The position numbers and the translations under genes are program-made. Shown one piece after another: positions 25,966 to 34,894 of a stretch of 64,000 nt of DNA (position 1 is the first letter of the stretch; each line of letters starts with the position of its first letter). Source of the DNA: Hyphomonas sp. CY54-11-8 (GTDB taxonomy: Bacteria > Pseudomonadota > Alphaproteobacteria > Caulobacterales > Hyphomonadaceae); assembly GCF_000682735.1 (NCBI RefSeq), contig NZ_AWFD01000035.1, positions 167,812 to 231,811 on the forward strand. The letters are read 5' to 3'. The notes below the pieces were generated by a model that saw only the letters and a list, made by a program, of their open reading frames with translations, was not told the DNA's origin and ran no database searches.

Positions 25966-26945
25966 TTAGATCCCGTTTGTGTATTCGGCAGGGTGATCGG
26001 GCTCGGATCGACGAACACGACCTGGCTCTTGCCCGGTTCGATCTCTCCCGCCAGCGCGATCACGCCGCCCGGATAACCGCCGGACATCATCGTACCCATA
26101 GCGGCCATGGCGACCGGCTTCTCCGGTGCGAAGACGCTGAGGCCATTCCGGATGTTCACGTCGGTCGTGGTCATGCCGAGGTCAGTGGACAGTTTCAGGC
26201 CCGAATCCGGCTCCAGCGAAAGCAGGGCTGAGACCTGACCGCGGATCAGCGGGGCGGCGGCCGTGGCACGCGGGGAGGCGACCAGCGTGTCGCTGGTGTA
26301 GGCACAGGACTGAATCGGGAAGTCAGTGAAGGTGGAATCGCCACGTTCCCAGGTCAGTTCGCCTCCGCTTTCCTTCACAATACCGGCCTGCAGGACGCGA
26401 TTGTTGCCCAGCGTCCAGAAGGCGAGGCGCATGATGCCCTCAGTGCCGGCCGGCCCGGAGCACAGACCGTCAATAAAGGTCTCCCCGTCGACAGACAGGT
26501 CCACCTGTGCCGGGGCCATCAGGCCGTCCCCGAACACATAGGCCTTGGCGGTGCCCTCCCGGTCGATACCGGGGAAAACGGTCAATGTGCTGCCGCCGAT
26601 ATTGGCGGATTGGCCACCCGCCAGCGCTTTGACGCGGAAATTGGTCGGTTCGCCGATCCGCTCGGCTTCCATGTCGAAAAATTGCAGGCCGCCAGTCTCG
26701 TAGGCGACGGCGAGAATCCCCCTTGAACCGCCGGAAAGGGCGATTGCAGATACGGGTGATTCCAGTGTACGGGTCGACCAGACGGCCGGAAGCTCCACAT
26801 CTGCAGTGATTGCAGAGGATTCCGGGGGGGATTCCGGCGCTTGTTCCGGCTTGCTGCAGGCCGCCGCGGCAAAAAGCAGGGCAAGTCCAAGCCCTGCGTT
26901 GACAACGGTGGATGTGGCGCTTAAACGCCAGCGCTTGAATTCCAT
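25962..26945 (-). CDS. Lipoprotein of unknown function
   Basis: 327 residues starting at ATG 26945, which gives a lipoprotein signal ([13 protein letters not shown]). The mature part starts with a Pro/Glu-rich linker. It continues with repeated beta-type blades such as [20 protein letters not shown] and [20 protein letters not shown], so a beta-propeller-like fold is plausible. A cysteine pair ([14 protein letters not shown]) may be disulfide-linked. I do not recognise a named family. Only 38 bp separates its start from rplM, whose promoter appears to lie inside this gene's signal-peptide region. Confidence 0.75.
   Translation of the reverse strand: MEFKRWRLSATSTVVNAGLGLALLFAAAACSKPEQAPESPPESSAITADVELPAVWSTRTLESPVSAIALSGGSRGILAVAYETGGLQFFDMEAERIGEPTNFRVKALAGGQSANIGGSTLTVFPGIDREGTAKAYVFGDGLMAPAQVDLSVDGETFIDGLCSGPAGTEGIMRLAFWTLGNNRVLQAGIVKESGGELTWERGDSTFTDFPIQSCAYTSDTLVASPRATAAAPLIRGQVSALLSLEPDSGLKLSTDLGMTTTDVNIRNGLSVFAPEKPVAMAAMGTMMSGGYPGGVIALAGEIEPGKSQVVFVDPSPITLPNTQTGSN
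26899..26927 (+). promoter_or_regulatory. Probable promoter of rplM-rpsI, inside the divergent lipoprotein gene
   Basis: TTGACA (26899-26904), 17-nt spacer, TAAACG (26922-26927). The -35 box is perfect and the -10 box fair. Transcription would start near 26934, about 50 nt before the rplM ATG. Confidence 0.55.
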
Positions 26946-26983
26946 TCCATGAACTCCGAAAGCGAGAGGCTCTGAGTAGAGCG

Positions 26984-27448
26984 ATGAAAACCTATAACGC
27001 ACCTGTGGACGTCGAGAATAAGTGGGTCGTGATCGACGCGACTGATGTCGTTGTCGGACGTCTTGCTTCTTACGTCGCCAAGCGCCTGCGCGGCAAGCAC
27101 CGCCCTGACTTTACTCCGCACATCGATACCGGTGACCATGTCATCGTGATCAATGCGGAAAAGGCCAAATTTACCGGCAACAAGCTGGCTGATAAGGTCT
27201 ACTACCGCCACACCGGCCACCCGGGCGGCATCAAGTCGACCACCGCCGGCAAGATACTTTCCGGCCGCTTCCCGGAGCGCGCCATCGAACTGGCCGTTAA
27301 GCGTATGCTGCCGAAAGAGAGCACGCTGGCGCGCAAGCAGTTCTCGAAGCTGCGCGTCTATGCCGGTGCTGAGCACCCGCACACGGCCCAGAGCCCCGAA
27401 ACCGTCGACTTCGCGTCGATGAACCGCAAAAACGTCAAAACGGCCTGA
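26984..27448 (+). CDS. rplM: Ribosomal protein L13 (uL13)
   Basis: 50S ribosomal subunit protein, 154 residues. [20 protein letters not shown], the basic [20 protein letters not shown] and [20 protein letters not shown] are diagnostic. It is followed by rpsI after 5 bp, the conserved rplM-rpsI operon, ended by the terminator at 27968. Confidence 0.98.
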   Translation: MKTYNAPVDVENKWVVIDATDVVVGRLASYVAKRLRGKHRPDFTPHIDTGDHVIVINAEKAKFTGNKLADKVYYRHTGHPGGIKSTTAGKILSGRFPERAIELAVKRMLPKESTLARKQFSKLRVYAGAEHPHTAQSPETVDFASMNRKNVKTA

Positions 27449-27453
27449 TCATT

Positions 27454-27942
27454 ATGACCGACACTGCAAACTCCCTCCAGGACCTCGGCACCATGACTGG
27501 TGACGAAACTGTCACCGCCGCTCCGGAGACCCTCGCTGAACCGAAAATCGACGCTCAGGGCCGTGCTTACGGCACCGGCCGCCGCAAGGAAGCCGTCGCC
27601 CGCGTCTGGATCAAGCCGGGTTCCGGCAAGATCACGATCAATGGCCGTGACCAGGAGCAGTATTTTGCGCGCCCCGTGCTGCGCATGGTGATTGCCCAGC
27701 CGCTGATCGAAGCCGGCCGCGAGACCGAGTTTGACGTGATCGCCACCGTGAAAGGCTCCGGCCTCATGGGGCAGGCTGGCGCAGTGCGTCACGGCATTTC
27801 GCGTGCCCTCGTCGCTTACGAGCCGGGCCTGCGCAAAGTGCTCAAGCCGTTTGGCTTCATGACCCGCGACCCGCGTGTCGTCGAGCGTAAGAAGTACGGT
27901 AAGGCGAAAGCCCGCCGCAGCTTCCAGTTCTCGAAGCGCTAA
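27454..27942 (+). CDS. rpsI: Ribosomal protein S9 (uS9)
   Basis: 30S subunit protein, 162 residues. About 35 extra N-terminal residues precede the conserved core starting [20 protein letters not shown], as is common in alphaproteobacteria. The C-terminus [13 protein letters not shown], whose last Arg reaches the P-site tRNA, is intact. Confidence 0.98.
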   Translation: MTDTANSLQDLGTMTGDETVTAAPETLAEPKIDAQGRAYGTGRRKEAVARVWIKPGSGKITINGRDQEQYFARPVLRMVIAQPLIEAGRETEFDVIATVKGSGLMGQAGAVRHGISRALVAYEPGLRKVLKPFGFMTRDPRVVERKKYGKAKARRSFQFSKR

Positions 27943-27967
27943 GCCGCATCCGGTTTATTCTTTTCGG

Positions 27968-28004
27968 GCGGGCGCTTCGGTGACGGAGCGCCCGCTTTTC
28001 TTTT
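27968..28004 (+). terminator. Rho-independent terminator of rplM-rpsI
   Basis: Stem GCGGGCGCT (27968-27976) with AGCGCCCGC (27987-27995), followed by TTTTCTTTT. Located 25 nt after the rpsI stop. Confidence 0.9.
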
Positions 28005-28034
28005 GTCTTGCGTTTGCAAAGGGACGAGAACGCA

Positions 28035-28970
28035 ATGCTGCCCAAAGTTTTCATTGATGGCGAAGCCGGCACGACCGGGCTTCAGATTGCCGACCGGCTG
28101 CGGAGCCGGACGGACCTTGAGCTGATCTCGATTGATCCGGACAAGCGCAAGGATCATGACGAACGCGCGCGTCTGATGAACATGGCAGATGCCGTGATCA
28201 TGTGCCTGCCGGATGAGGCTGCCCGTCTGGGTGTGTCCCTTGTGACGAGCCAGAACACCGTCATCATCGATGCGTCTTCTGCTCACCGGACGGCGCCAGG
28301 CTGGACATACGGCTTTCCGGAAATGGACAAAGCCCAGCGGTCTGCTCTCCGGGCTACCCGGCGGATCGCCAATCCCGGCTGCTACCCGACGGGCATGATT
28401 GCACTGTTGCGTCCGCTCACCGGGGCAGGTCTCGTGCCAGCCTCCCTGCCGGTGACGGTCAGCGCCGTGTCCGGTTATTCCGGTGGTGGCAAGGCCATGA
28501 TTGCCGAGTTTGAGCAAGGCGGCACGCAGGAAAATCATCGCATCTACGCGCTGACTCAGAAGCACAAGCACCTGCCAGAGATGAAGCGGTTCGCCCGGCT
28601 GGACCACGCGCCGATGTTCCTGCCGTCTGTCGGACGGTTCGCGCAGGGTATGTTGACTCAGATTCCGTTGCCACTGTGGGCGCTGCCGGGCAAGTCGAAG
28701 CGGACTGACCTGCATGCGGCGCTGGTCAAAGCCTACGAGGGCGAGGCTTTTGTAAAAGTGCCATCGCTGGCCGAATGTGATTCGCTGGCCGGATTGGAAC
28801 CTGAGGCCTGCAACGGTACGAACCGGCTGGAACTTTTCGTGTTCGGTTCGGACGAGGAAGTCCGTCTCGTCGCGCGCCTCGACAATCTCGGCAAGGGAGC
28901 GTCAGGTGCTGCCGTGCAGAACCTTAATATTGCGCTGGGGCTTGATGAAGAGGCAGGGCTGGACGCCTAG
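28035..28970 (+). CDS. argC: N-acetyl-gamma-glutamyl-phosphate reductase (short type)
   Basis: NADPH-dependent reduction of N-acetylglutamyl phosphate in arginine synthesis. At 311 residues it is the shorter type-2 ArgC. N-terminal LPKVFIDGEAGTTGLQIADR binds the nucleotide; the catalytic cysteine lies in ANPGCYPTGMIALLRPL. SGYSGGGKAMIAEFEQGG is also conserved. ATG 28035 is chosen since homologues start with this segment. The rplM-rpsI terminator separates it from those genes, and its stop codon overlaps that of the convergent phaC by CTAG. Confidence 0.95.
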   Translation: MLPKVFIDGEAGTTGLQIADRLRSRTDLELISIDPDKRKDHDERARLMNMADAVIMCLPDEAARLGVSLVTSQNTVIIDASSAHRTAPGWTYGFPEMDKAQRSALRATRRIANPGCYPTGMIALLRPLTGAGLVPASLPVTVSAVSGYSGGGKAMIAEFEQGGTQENHRIYALTQKHKHLPEMKRFARLDHAPMFLPSVGRFAQGMLTQIPLPLWALPGKSKRTDLHAALVKAYEGEAFVKVPSLAECDSLAGLEPEACNGTNRLELFVFGSDEEVRLVARLDNLGKGASGAAVQNLNIALGLDEEAGLDA

Positions 28971-30793
28971 ACCGGCAGCTTGATGTCCGCGAGGCGTACC
29001 TTGGCGTAGTTGCCCGGCGCGGCGCCGAGGCCCATGTCCTTCGGCTGTTTCGCCTCGACCTTGCGGCCGGATTTCGGGCGCAGCCAGTCCCACCAGGTCG
29101 GCCACCAGGAGCCGGGGACTTCCTCGGCGTTTTCAAGCCACTCGCCGCCCGTTTCAGTCAGGTCCGGGTTCAGCCAGTGCTGGTATTTCTTTGCGTCCGG
29201 GTGGTTCACCACGCCGGCGATATGTCCGGACCCGGACAAGACAAACTGCGTATCGCCGCCGAAGACGAGCGCCGTGCGGTACACGCTTTCGAACGGGCAG
29301 ATATGATCGTCCTTGCTGGCCTGCACCATGACAGGGATCTTCACGTCTTTCAGGTTCACGGTCTCGCCCAGCACTTCGAAGCTGCCGGTCGACAGGCGGT
29401 TCTCGGCGTAGCAATCCTTGAGGTAGCGCTGGTGAACCTTGCCCGGAATGTTTGTCTGGTCAGCATTCCAGTAGAGCAGGTCGAATGGGCGGGGTGCCTT
29501 GCCCAGCATGTATTCGTCGATGACATAGCGCCAGACCAGGTCGATCGGGCGCAGCCAGTTGAAGGTTTCGTACATCATCGAGCCCGGCATGACGCCGCCA
29601 TTCTCTTCGATGATACCGTTGATGTAGCCGCGTCCCGGCCCGTCAGTGAAGACTTTCAGGTCGCCGGCGAGTTCGAAGTCTGACTGCGAGGCGAAGAAGG
29701 TTGCCGACTTGATCTTGTCATATCCGGTCTTCGCCATGTGACCGAGGGCGGAGGACAGCATCGTTCCGCCGATACAGTAGCCGACCGTGTTGACGCCGGT
29801 TGCCCCGGAAGCCTGCATCGTCGCCTCGACGGCGGCATAGGCGCCCTTCTGGACGTAGTCGTCCCATTCATAGTCCTGCGTCACCTCGTCAGCCGAGCGC
29901 CAGGACACCACGAAGACCGGTACGCCCTTATCGACCAGCCAGCGGATCATCGAATTCTTTTCCTGCAGGTCCAGGATGTAGAACTTGTTGATCCAGGGCG
30001 GGAAGATCAGGAGCGGACGGGAATAGGTTTTTTCCTGTGTCGGTGCGTAGTGTATCAGCTCAATCAAGTCATTTCGGAAGACAACCTGACCCGGCGCTGT
30101 GGCGATGTTCTCACCCAGCTTGAATGGAGTCTCGTCTGTCTGGCTGATGTAAAGCTTGCCGCCGCCCTTCTTCACATCGGCGCGGGCAAGGCGGAGACCT
30201 TCCAGAACGCTCTGGCCTCCGGTTTCGAAGAAGGCACGAAGGGCCGTTGGGTTGGAGCCGAGATAGTTGGTTGGTGACAGGGTGTCGGTGAGGAGCTGAG
30301 TGAAGAACTTCGCGCGAAGTTGCAGGTTTTCCGGCAGGCCTGGCGCCTGATCTGCCAGGCTGTTCATCCAGTTGGCGTTCACTTCATAGGCTTTGCGGAT
30401 GAAGCGAAAGCCAGGATTGCTGGCCCATTCAGGGTCAGAAAAGCGCTTGTCCTTGTCCTTCTCAGGCTTGCCGGAAATCGCCTCCATGGACATTTCCTGC
30501 CACAGCTTCATCCAGCCGGTCATCAGTTCCAGGTTGGCGTTGAACATGGCGGTGGGATTGGAGGCGAAACTCCAGCCGACGGCACGGAACGCCTCGCCGA
30601 CACGCATTGGATCGCCTTGAGACACTGTGCCCAGAGGGCCGGAGCCCATCATGACATCCGCCAACAGGCCCTGGGACTCGACGTTCGCCAGCGCAAGCGT
30701 CGTCATCAGCACCTGCATACGCACCGGATCCTGGCTCATCATGAGCTCAGTCAGGGGCGTTGGGGTGTCTTTGATTCGCTCGCTACCACTCAT
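28967..30793 (-). CDS. phaC: Class I poly-beta-hydroxyalkanoate synthase (copy 2)
   Basis: 608-residue PHA synthase. It has the nucleophile box GYCIGG (about residue 335), Asp in ASKDDHICPFESVYR, His in GSGHIAGVVNHP and a C-terminal SWWPTWWDWLRPKSGRK. FPPWINKFYILDLQEKNSMI and VSWRSADEVTQDYEWDDYV are closest in style to canonical class I PhaC, so this looks like the main PHB synthase and the copy at 21974 the divergent one. It stands alone on the reverse strand. No phaA, phaB, phasin or depolymerase is in the window. Confidence 0.95.
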   Translation of the reverse strand: MSGSERIKDTPTPLTELMMSQDPVRMQVLMTTLALANVESQGLLADVMMGSGPLGTVSQGDPMRVGEAFRAVGWSFASNPTAMFNANLELMTGWMKLWQEMSMEAISGKPEKDKDKRFSDPEWASNPGFRFIRKAYEVNANWMNSLADQAPGLPENLQLRAKFFTQLLTDTLSPTNYLGSNPTALRAFFETGGQSVLEGLRLARADVKKGGGKLYISQTDETPFKLGENIATAPGQVVFRNDLIELIHYAPTQEKTYSRPLLIFPPWINKFYILDLQEKNSMIRWLVDKGVPVFVVSWRSADEVTQDYEWDDYVQKGAYAAVEATMQASGATGVNTVGYCIGGTMLSSALGHMAKTGYDKIKSATFFASQSDFELAGDLKVFTDGPGRGYINGIIEENGGVMPGSMMYETFNWLRPIDLVWRYVIDEYMLGKAPRPFDLLYWNADQTNIPGKVHQRYLKDCYAENRLSTGSFEVLGETVNLKDVKIPVMVQASKDDHICPFESVYRTALVFGGDTQFVLSGSGHIAGVVNHPDAKKYQHWLNPDLTETGGEWLENAEEVPGSWWPTWWDWLRPKSGRKVEAKQPKDMGLGAAPGNYAKVRLADIKLPV

Positions 30794-30865
30794 TCGTACA
30801 ATTTATGCCTGTTTTAGCTGTCCTTTACTATGCGCCTGAATATTTGTGATTTAGTGAGTGCGATC

Positions 30866-31303
30866 ATGAAAAACACGGCGATTCCCCTTTTAAGCGTATC
30901 GATTCTGCTCATTGCGGGCTGTTCGAACTCTTTTGGTCGTGTTCGCGAAGCAATTAATCAGGCGCCAGACTGGTATGATGCCCGCCGTCAGGAAATCCGG
31001 GGGGAGGGGTATCCGAAGCTGGCCGAAGTGCAGGAAATCCCGGCGGACCAGCTTCCCGGAAAGACTTTGCCTGACTCAGCTGTCCGCGTGGACATATTGC
31101 AGGCCTATTTTGACTCTAATGAACGAGCGGAGCCACCCGTGGATGTAGCAGGCCAGATGGCCGTGCTGCTGAAGCGGGTAGAAGCGGAATTTGCGGGTCT
31201 GCCCGCTAATCCCGATTTCCTAACGCAGGATGATATCGCTCAGATTCAGGCTGCGTTCAACGTTCCAAGAGTTACTGAAGGCCTCAAGGTCAGACGCAAA
31301 TGA
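30866..31303 (+). CDS. Small lipoprotein of unknown function
   Basis: 145 residues. ATG 30866 gives a lipoprotein signal (MKNTAIPLLSVSILLIAGC); an upstream ATG at 30830 would spoil it. Conserved-looking polar segments are APDWYDARRQEIRGEGYPKL and AEVQEIPADQLPG. It overlaps the next gene (aminotransferase) by 4 bp (ATGA), so the two are co-translated. Divergent from phaC by 72 bp. I recognise no functional family with confidence; an envelope role is expected. Confidence 0.75.
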   Translation: MKNTAIPLLSVSILLIAGCSNSFGRVREAINQAPDWYDARRQEIRGEGYPKLAEVQEIPADQLPGKTLPDSAVRVDILQAYFDSNERAEPPVDVAGQMAVLLKRVEAEFAGLPANPDFLTQDDIAQIQAAFNVPRVTEGLKVRRK

Positions 31304-32514
31304 ATACCGATTTTCACAAGATCCGCCGACTTCCCCCTTACGTTTTCGAACAGGTGAACCGCACCAAGGCGGCCCTGCGTGCGGACGGCGCGGATATCAT
31401 CGACCTCGGCATGGGCAACCCGGACCTGCCGACCCCCAAACACATCGTCGACAAGCTGTGCGAAACGGCGCGTCGGCCAGACGTTAACGGCTATTCCGCG
31501 TCGCGCGGCATTCCGGGCTTGCGCCGCGCGCTGACCGACTATTACAAGCGCCGCTTCGACGTAAAACTGGACAAGGACCGGGAGGTGATCGTCACCCTCG
31601 GCTCCAAGGAAGGCTTTGCCAACCTCGCTCAGGCCATTTCGGCGCCGGGCGATGTGATCCTTGCGCCGGACCCGTCTTATCCGCTGCACCATTTCGGCTT
31701 CATTATTGCTGGCGCGTCGATCCGCGGTGTGCCCGCCCAGACGCCGGAGCAGTACCTGTCCAACCTCGGCAAGGCCGTGCACTATTCCGTGCCGCCGCCG
31801 ACAGCCATGGTTCTTTGCTATCCGTCCAACCCGACGGCCGCTGTGTGCGATCTCGATTTCTACAAGGACGCCATCAAGTTCGCGAAAAAGCATGAGCTGT
31901 GGGTACTGTCTGACCTTGCCTACAACGAGATTTATTTCGACGAGCCGACACCCTCGATCCTTCAGGTCGATGGCGCCAAGGACATCGCAGTCGAGTTCAC
32001 GACCATGTCGAAGACCTATTCCATGGCCGGCTGGCGCATGGGCTTCGTCGCAGGGAACGAGACTTTGATCTCTGCGCTGGCTCGCGTGAAATCCTATCTC
32101 GACTACGGCGCCTACACGCCGATCCAGGTGGCCGCTGTGGCGGCGCTCGATGGCCCGCAGGATTGCGTGGACGAGACGCGTGCAATCTACAAATCACGCC
32201 GCGACGTGCTGGTGGAAAGCTTCACCCGCGCCGGCTGGCCGGTGCCAAGCCCGGCAGCCTCCATGTTCGCGTGGGCGCCGATTCCGGAGCAACTGAAGCA
32301 CCTTGGCAGTCTTGAGTTTGCTTTGCAGCTGATCAATGAGGCCCATGTCGCTGTCGCGCCCGGCGCCGGTTTCGGCGAGCATGGCGACGGCCATGTCCGC
32401 ATCGCCCTCGTCGAGAACGAACAGCGTATCCGCCAGGCCGCCCGCAACATCCGGAAATTCCTGGAGAAGCGCGGCGTGAAAGAGATTAAGCCTGCGGTCG
32501 CGGCGGCGGAATAG
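31300..32514 (+). CDS. PLP aminotransferase, AlaC / LL-diaminopimelate aminotransferase-like
   Basis: Fold-type I class I/II aminotransferase, 404 residues, cytoplasmic. The Schiff-base lysine is in TMSKTYSMAGWRMGFVAGN. LGMGNPDLPTPKHIVDKLCE, LGSKEGFANLAQAI and LCYPSNPTAAVCDLDFY fit the AlaC (alanine-forming) branch. The LL-diaminopimelate enzyme is a close relative and cannot be excluded. In alphaproteobacteria this gene commonly precedes hom-glpX-recJ. Here a reverse-strand MaoC gene sits between, so it is cut off from hom transcription or read through it. It overlaps the lipoprotein gene by 4 bp. Confidence 0.9.
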   Translation: MNTDFHKIRRLPPYVFEQVNRTKAALRADGADIIDLGMGNPDLPTPKHIVDKLCETARRPDVNGYSASRGIPGLRRALTDYYKRRFDVKLDKDREVIVTLGSKEGFANLAQAISAPGDVILAPDPSYPLHHFGFIIAGASIRGVPAQTPEQYLSNLGKAVHYSVPPPTAMVLCYPSNPTAAVCDLDFYKDAIKFAKKHELWVLSDLAYNEIYFDEPTPSILQVDGAKDIAVEFTTMSKTYSMAGWRMGFVAGNETLISALARVKSYLDYGAYTPIQVAAVAALDGPQDCVDETRAIYKSRRDVLVESFTRAGWPVPSPAASMFAWAPIPEQLKHLGSLEFALQLINEAHVAVAPGAGFGEHGDGHVRIALVENEQRIRQAARNIRKFLEKRGVKEIKPAVAAAE

Positions 32515-32523
32515 CCGTCGCCA

Positions 32524-33399
32524 TCAGGCGTAGGTAAAGCCCCCATTGTTGATGACGACACGGCCGTCTCCACCGATGGTCTGGAAGATGGCCGTGCTGT
32601 TATCGCCTTCGCCAGTCCAGATTTTAATGGTCAGTGCCTCGCCAGGCAGCACGGGCGACGAGAAGCGCCCATCCATGGCCTTGAACCGGGCCGGTTCATT
32701 CCCGCACAGCGAGGCCAGCAGGGCGCGTCCGGTGAAGCCATATGTGCAGAGGCCATGCAGGATCGGCTTCGGGAAACCGCCAACGTCAGAGAATTTCTTG
32801 TCTGAATGCAAGGGGTTGCGGTCGCCGCTGAGGCGGTAGAGCAGGGCCTGATCCGGCCGGGTCTGGTAGGTCACTTCGAGATCCGGGGCCCGCTCTGGCG
32901 CAACGTTCGTCTGGCCGGACGGGCCCTTGTCGCCGCCGAAACCACCTTCGCCAACAATGAAGACGGATGAGGTCAGTTCGAAGAGCGGCTTGTCATCGGC
33001 CGTCAGCGTCGCCTCGGCTTTCGTCGCGACGACGGCGCCTTTGCCTTTGTCGTAAATGCCGGTGATTTCATCGACGAGCGTGATTTCACCTTCGACCGGG
33101 ATGGGTCGGTGCAGGCGGATGCCCTGTTCTCCGTGAACCAGCATGCGGGGATCATAGGTCCCGGCATCGGCCATGGCGCTTTTCCCGCCTCTGGCATTGA
33201 AACCAGCAAGTACGCCGAAAGTGGGGAGCACTTTCTGGTCCACGCCCATCGTGTTCTCGGTGGTGAATTCCAGCTCAGCCCCAACAGGGTCTGCCACCCC
33301 GGCGCCGACACCAAGTGCATAAAGCAAGGCATCTCGAGAATCCCACGCCCATGTTCGCGGCGTTCCCTTCGATCCGACGGCATCCTGATTGATTGGCAT
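32524..33399 (-). CDS. MaoC-family 2-enoyl-CoA hydratase (hydratase 2 type)
   Basis: Probable (R)-specific enoyl-CoA hydratase with two hotdog halves, 291 residues. The C-terminal half has the active-site motif YRLSGDRNPLHSDKKFSDVG (D-x-N-P-x-H) and PILHGLCTYGFTGRALL. The N-terminal half is degenerate, as in eukaryotic-type hydratase 2. GGGAGG precedes the ATG. Such enzymes can pass beta-oxidation intermediates to PHA synthesis, fitting the two phaC genes nearby. It points against the alaC/hom genes on both sides. Confidence 0.88.
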   Translation of the reverse strand: MPINQDAVGSKGTPRTWAWDSRDALLYALGVGAGVADPVGAELEFTTENTMGVDQKVLPTFGVLAGFNARGGKSAMADAGTYDPRMLVHGEQGIRLHRPIPVEGEITLVDEITGIYDKGKGAVVATKAEATLTADDKPLFELTSSVFIVGEGGFGGDKGPSGQTNVAPERAPDLEVTYQTRPDQALLYRLSGDRNPLHSDKKFSDVGGFPKPILHGLCTYGFTGRALLASLCGNEPARFKAMDGRFSSPVLPGEALTIKIWTGEGDNSTAIFQTIGGDGRVVINNGGFTYA

Positions 33400-33554
33400 A
33401 GTATGGCCCTCCCGCTTCGTTTCTTTGTCTGCGCATTAAGCACCGGGTTTCAATCCGCTGCAATGCCACTGGTTTGGGCGGTCGCCCCCTTTCCCCGGCG
33501 CGCCAAACCAGCTAGGCACCTGCCGGGATATTCAGCAACAAACAGGGGGCCCTT

Positions 33555-34838
33555 TTGGCACCTTTGAAGATAGGGATCGCCGGCCTTGGCCATGTCGGCT
33601 GCGGCCTGATTGAACTGGTCGAGCGCCAGCAGAACCTTCGCCTGCCAGGCGAAGTGCAGATCACTGGTGTCAGCGCTCGTAGCCAGTCGCGCAACCGTCC
33701 GGTCGATATCAGCCCTTATCGTTGGTTCGACGATGCTGCGACACTGGCAGAAGACCCGGACGTGGACGTTTTTGTGGAACTGATGGGCGGATCCGATGGC
33801 CCCGCCAAGTTCGCCGTGGAAACGGCACTGAAGGCTGGAAAACACGTTGTCACTGCCAACAAGGCACTGATTGCCAAGCACGGTATGGCGCTGGCCCGTC
33901 TGGCGGAAGAAAAACAGGTCGATCTGTTGTTCGAAGCCGCCGTCGCTGGCGGTATCCCAGTCGTCCGTGTGTTGCGAGACAGCCTCGCCGGCACTGAAGT
34001 CAAACGCATCACAGGTATCTTGAACGGCACCTGCAACTACCTCACCACGGTGATGCTGGAGCAGGGCCGCGAATATGATGACGTGCTCGCAGAAGCGCAG
34101 CGTCTTGGGTACGCGGAAGCCGATCCGACGCTGGACGTGTCGGGCATGGACGCCGCGCATAAGGCGGCCATTCTGTCAGCCATCGCTTTCTCGGCGGACC
34201 TTGATTTCTCAAAGGTCAGCGTCTCAGGCATCGACAAGGTCAGCCTGCTGGATCTGCGTCTGGCCGACCGTCTGGGCTATCGCATCAAGCTGATCGCTGA
34301 AGGCTTGTTGACCGATGAGGGCGTCGTGTGCCGGGTCGAGCCGCTGGTCCTGCCGGCCACGCATCCGCTGGCGCGCGTGAATGGCAGCCTGAACACCGTC
34401 CGGATCGAGGGCGACCCGGTTGGGGCGATCACGCTGACGGGCCCAGGAGCAGGCGCCGGGCCGACCGCGAGCGCCGTGATGGGCGATGTCGCAAAGATGT
34501 TCCGCCCGGCTATCCGGCCAGCCTTTGGCCGCGCCGCGCACCATACTGGCCGACCTTTTGTTCAGGGGGCGCCGACGGAAGTCGCGCCGTTCTTCCTGCG
34601 TGTTTATTTGCCAGACCAACCGGGTGCTCTTGCGGCCCTCACAGAGGCGCTCGCCAAAGAGGGCGTTTCAGTAGACAAGCTGTTGCAGGAATCGGGTGAG
34701 GAATCCGGTGCCGCACCGGTGGTTATCGTGACCCATCGCTGCCCGCGTTCAAATATGCAGGCTGCGCTGGAGCGGTTGGAAAAAATTGCAAAGCCGATTG
34801 ACGCGCCACGGCTAATTCGTATCGAGGCGGCAAGCTAA
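33555..34838 (+). CDS. hom: Homoserine dehydrogenase
   Basis: NAD(P)-dependent reduction of aspartate semialdehyde to homoserine (threonine/methionine branch). The 427-residue product has GIAGLGHVGCGLIELVE (Rossmann glycine motif), TANKALIAKHGMALARLAEE, the catalytic region LNGTCNYLTTVMLEQG and EADPTLDVSGMDAAHKAAIL, and a C-terminal ACT domain (about 345-425: FFLRVYLPDQPGALAALTEA) for feedback control. The start codon is TTG at 33555; no better start is near. Followed by glpX (56 bp) and recJ, a conserved alphaproteobacterial run. Confidence 0.95.
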   Translation: MAPLKIGIAGLGHVGCGLIELVERQQNLRLPGEVQITGVSARSQSRNRPVDISPYRWFDDAATLAEDPDVDVFVELMGGSDGPAKFAVETALKAGKHVVTANKALIAKHGMALARLAEEKQVDLLFEAAVAGGIPVVRVLRDSLAGTEVKRITGILNGTCNYLTTVMLEQGREYDDVLAEAQRLGYAEADPTLDVSGMDAAHKAAILSAIAFSADLDFSKVSVSGIDKVSLLDLRLADRLGYRIKLIAEGLLTDEGVVCRVEPLVLPATHPLARVNGSLNTVRIEGDPVGAITLTGPGAGAGPTASAVMGDVAKMFRPAIRPAFGRAAHHTGRPFVQGAPTEVAPFFLRVYLPDQPGALAALTEALAKEGVSVDKLLQESGEESGAAPVVIVTHRCPRSNMQAALERLEKIAKPIDAPRLIRIEAAS

Positions 34839-34894
34839 TTGCTTACCGTCTAGGCGTAAGAGACAAAAATCCCGCGTTCGGAGATAAAAAAATT

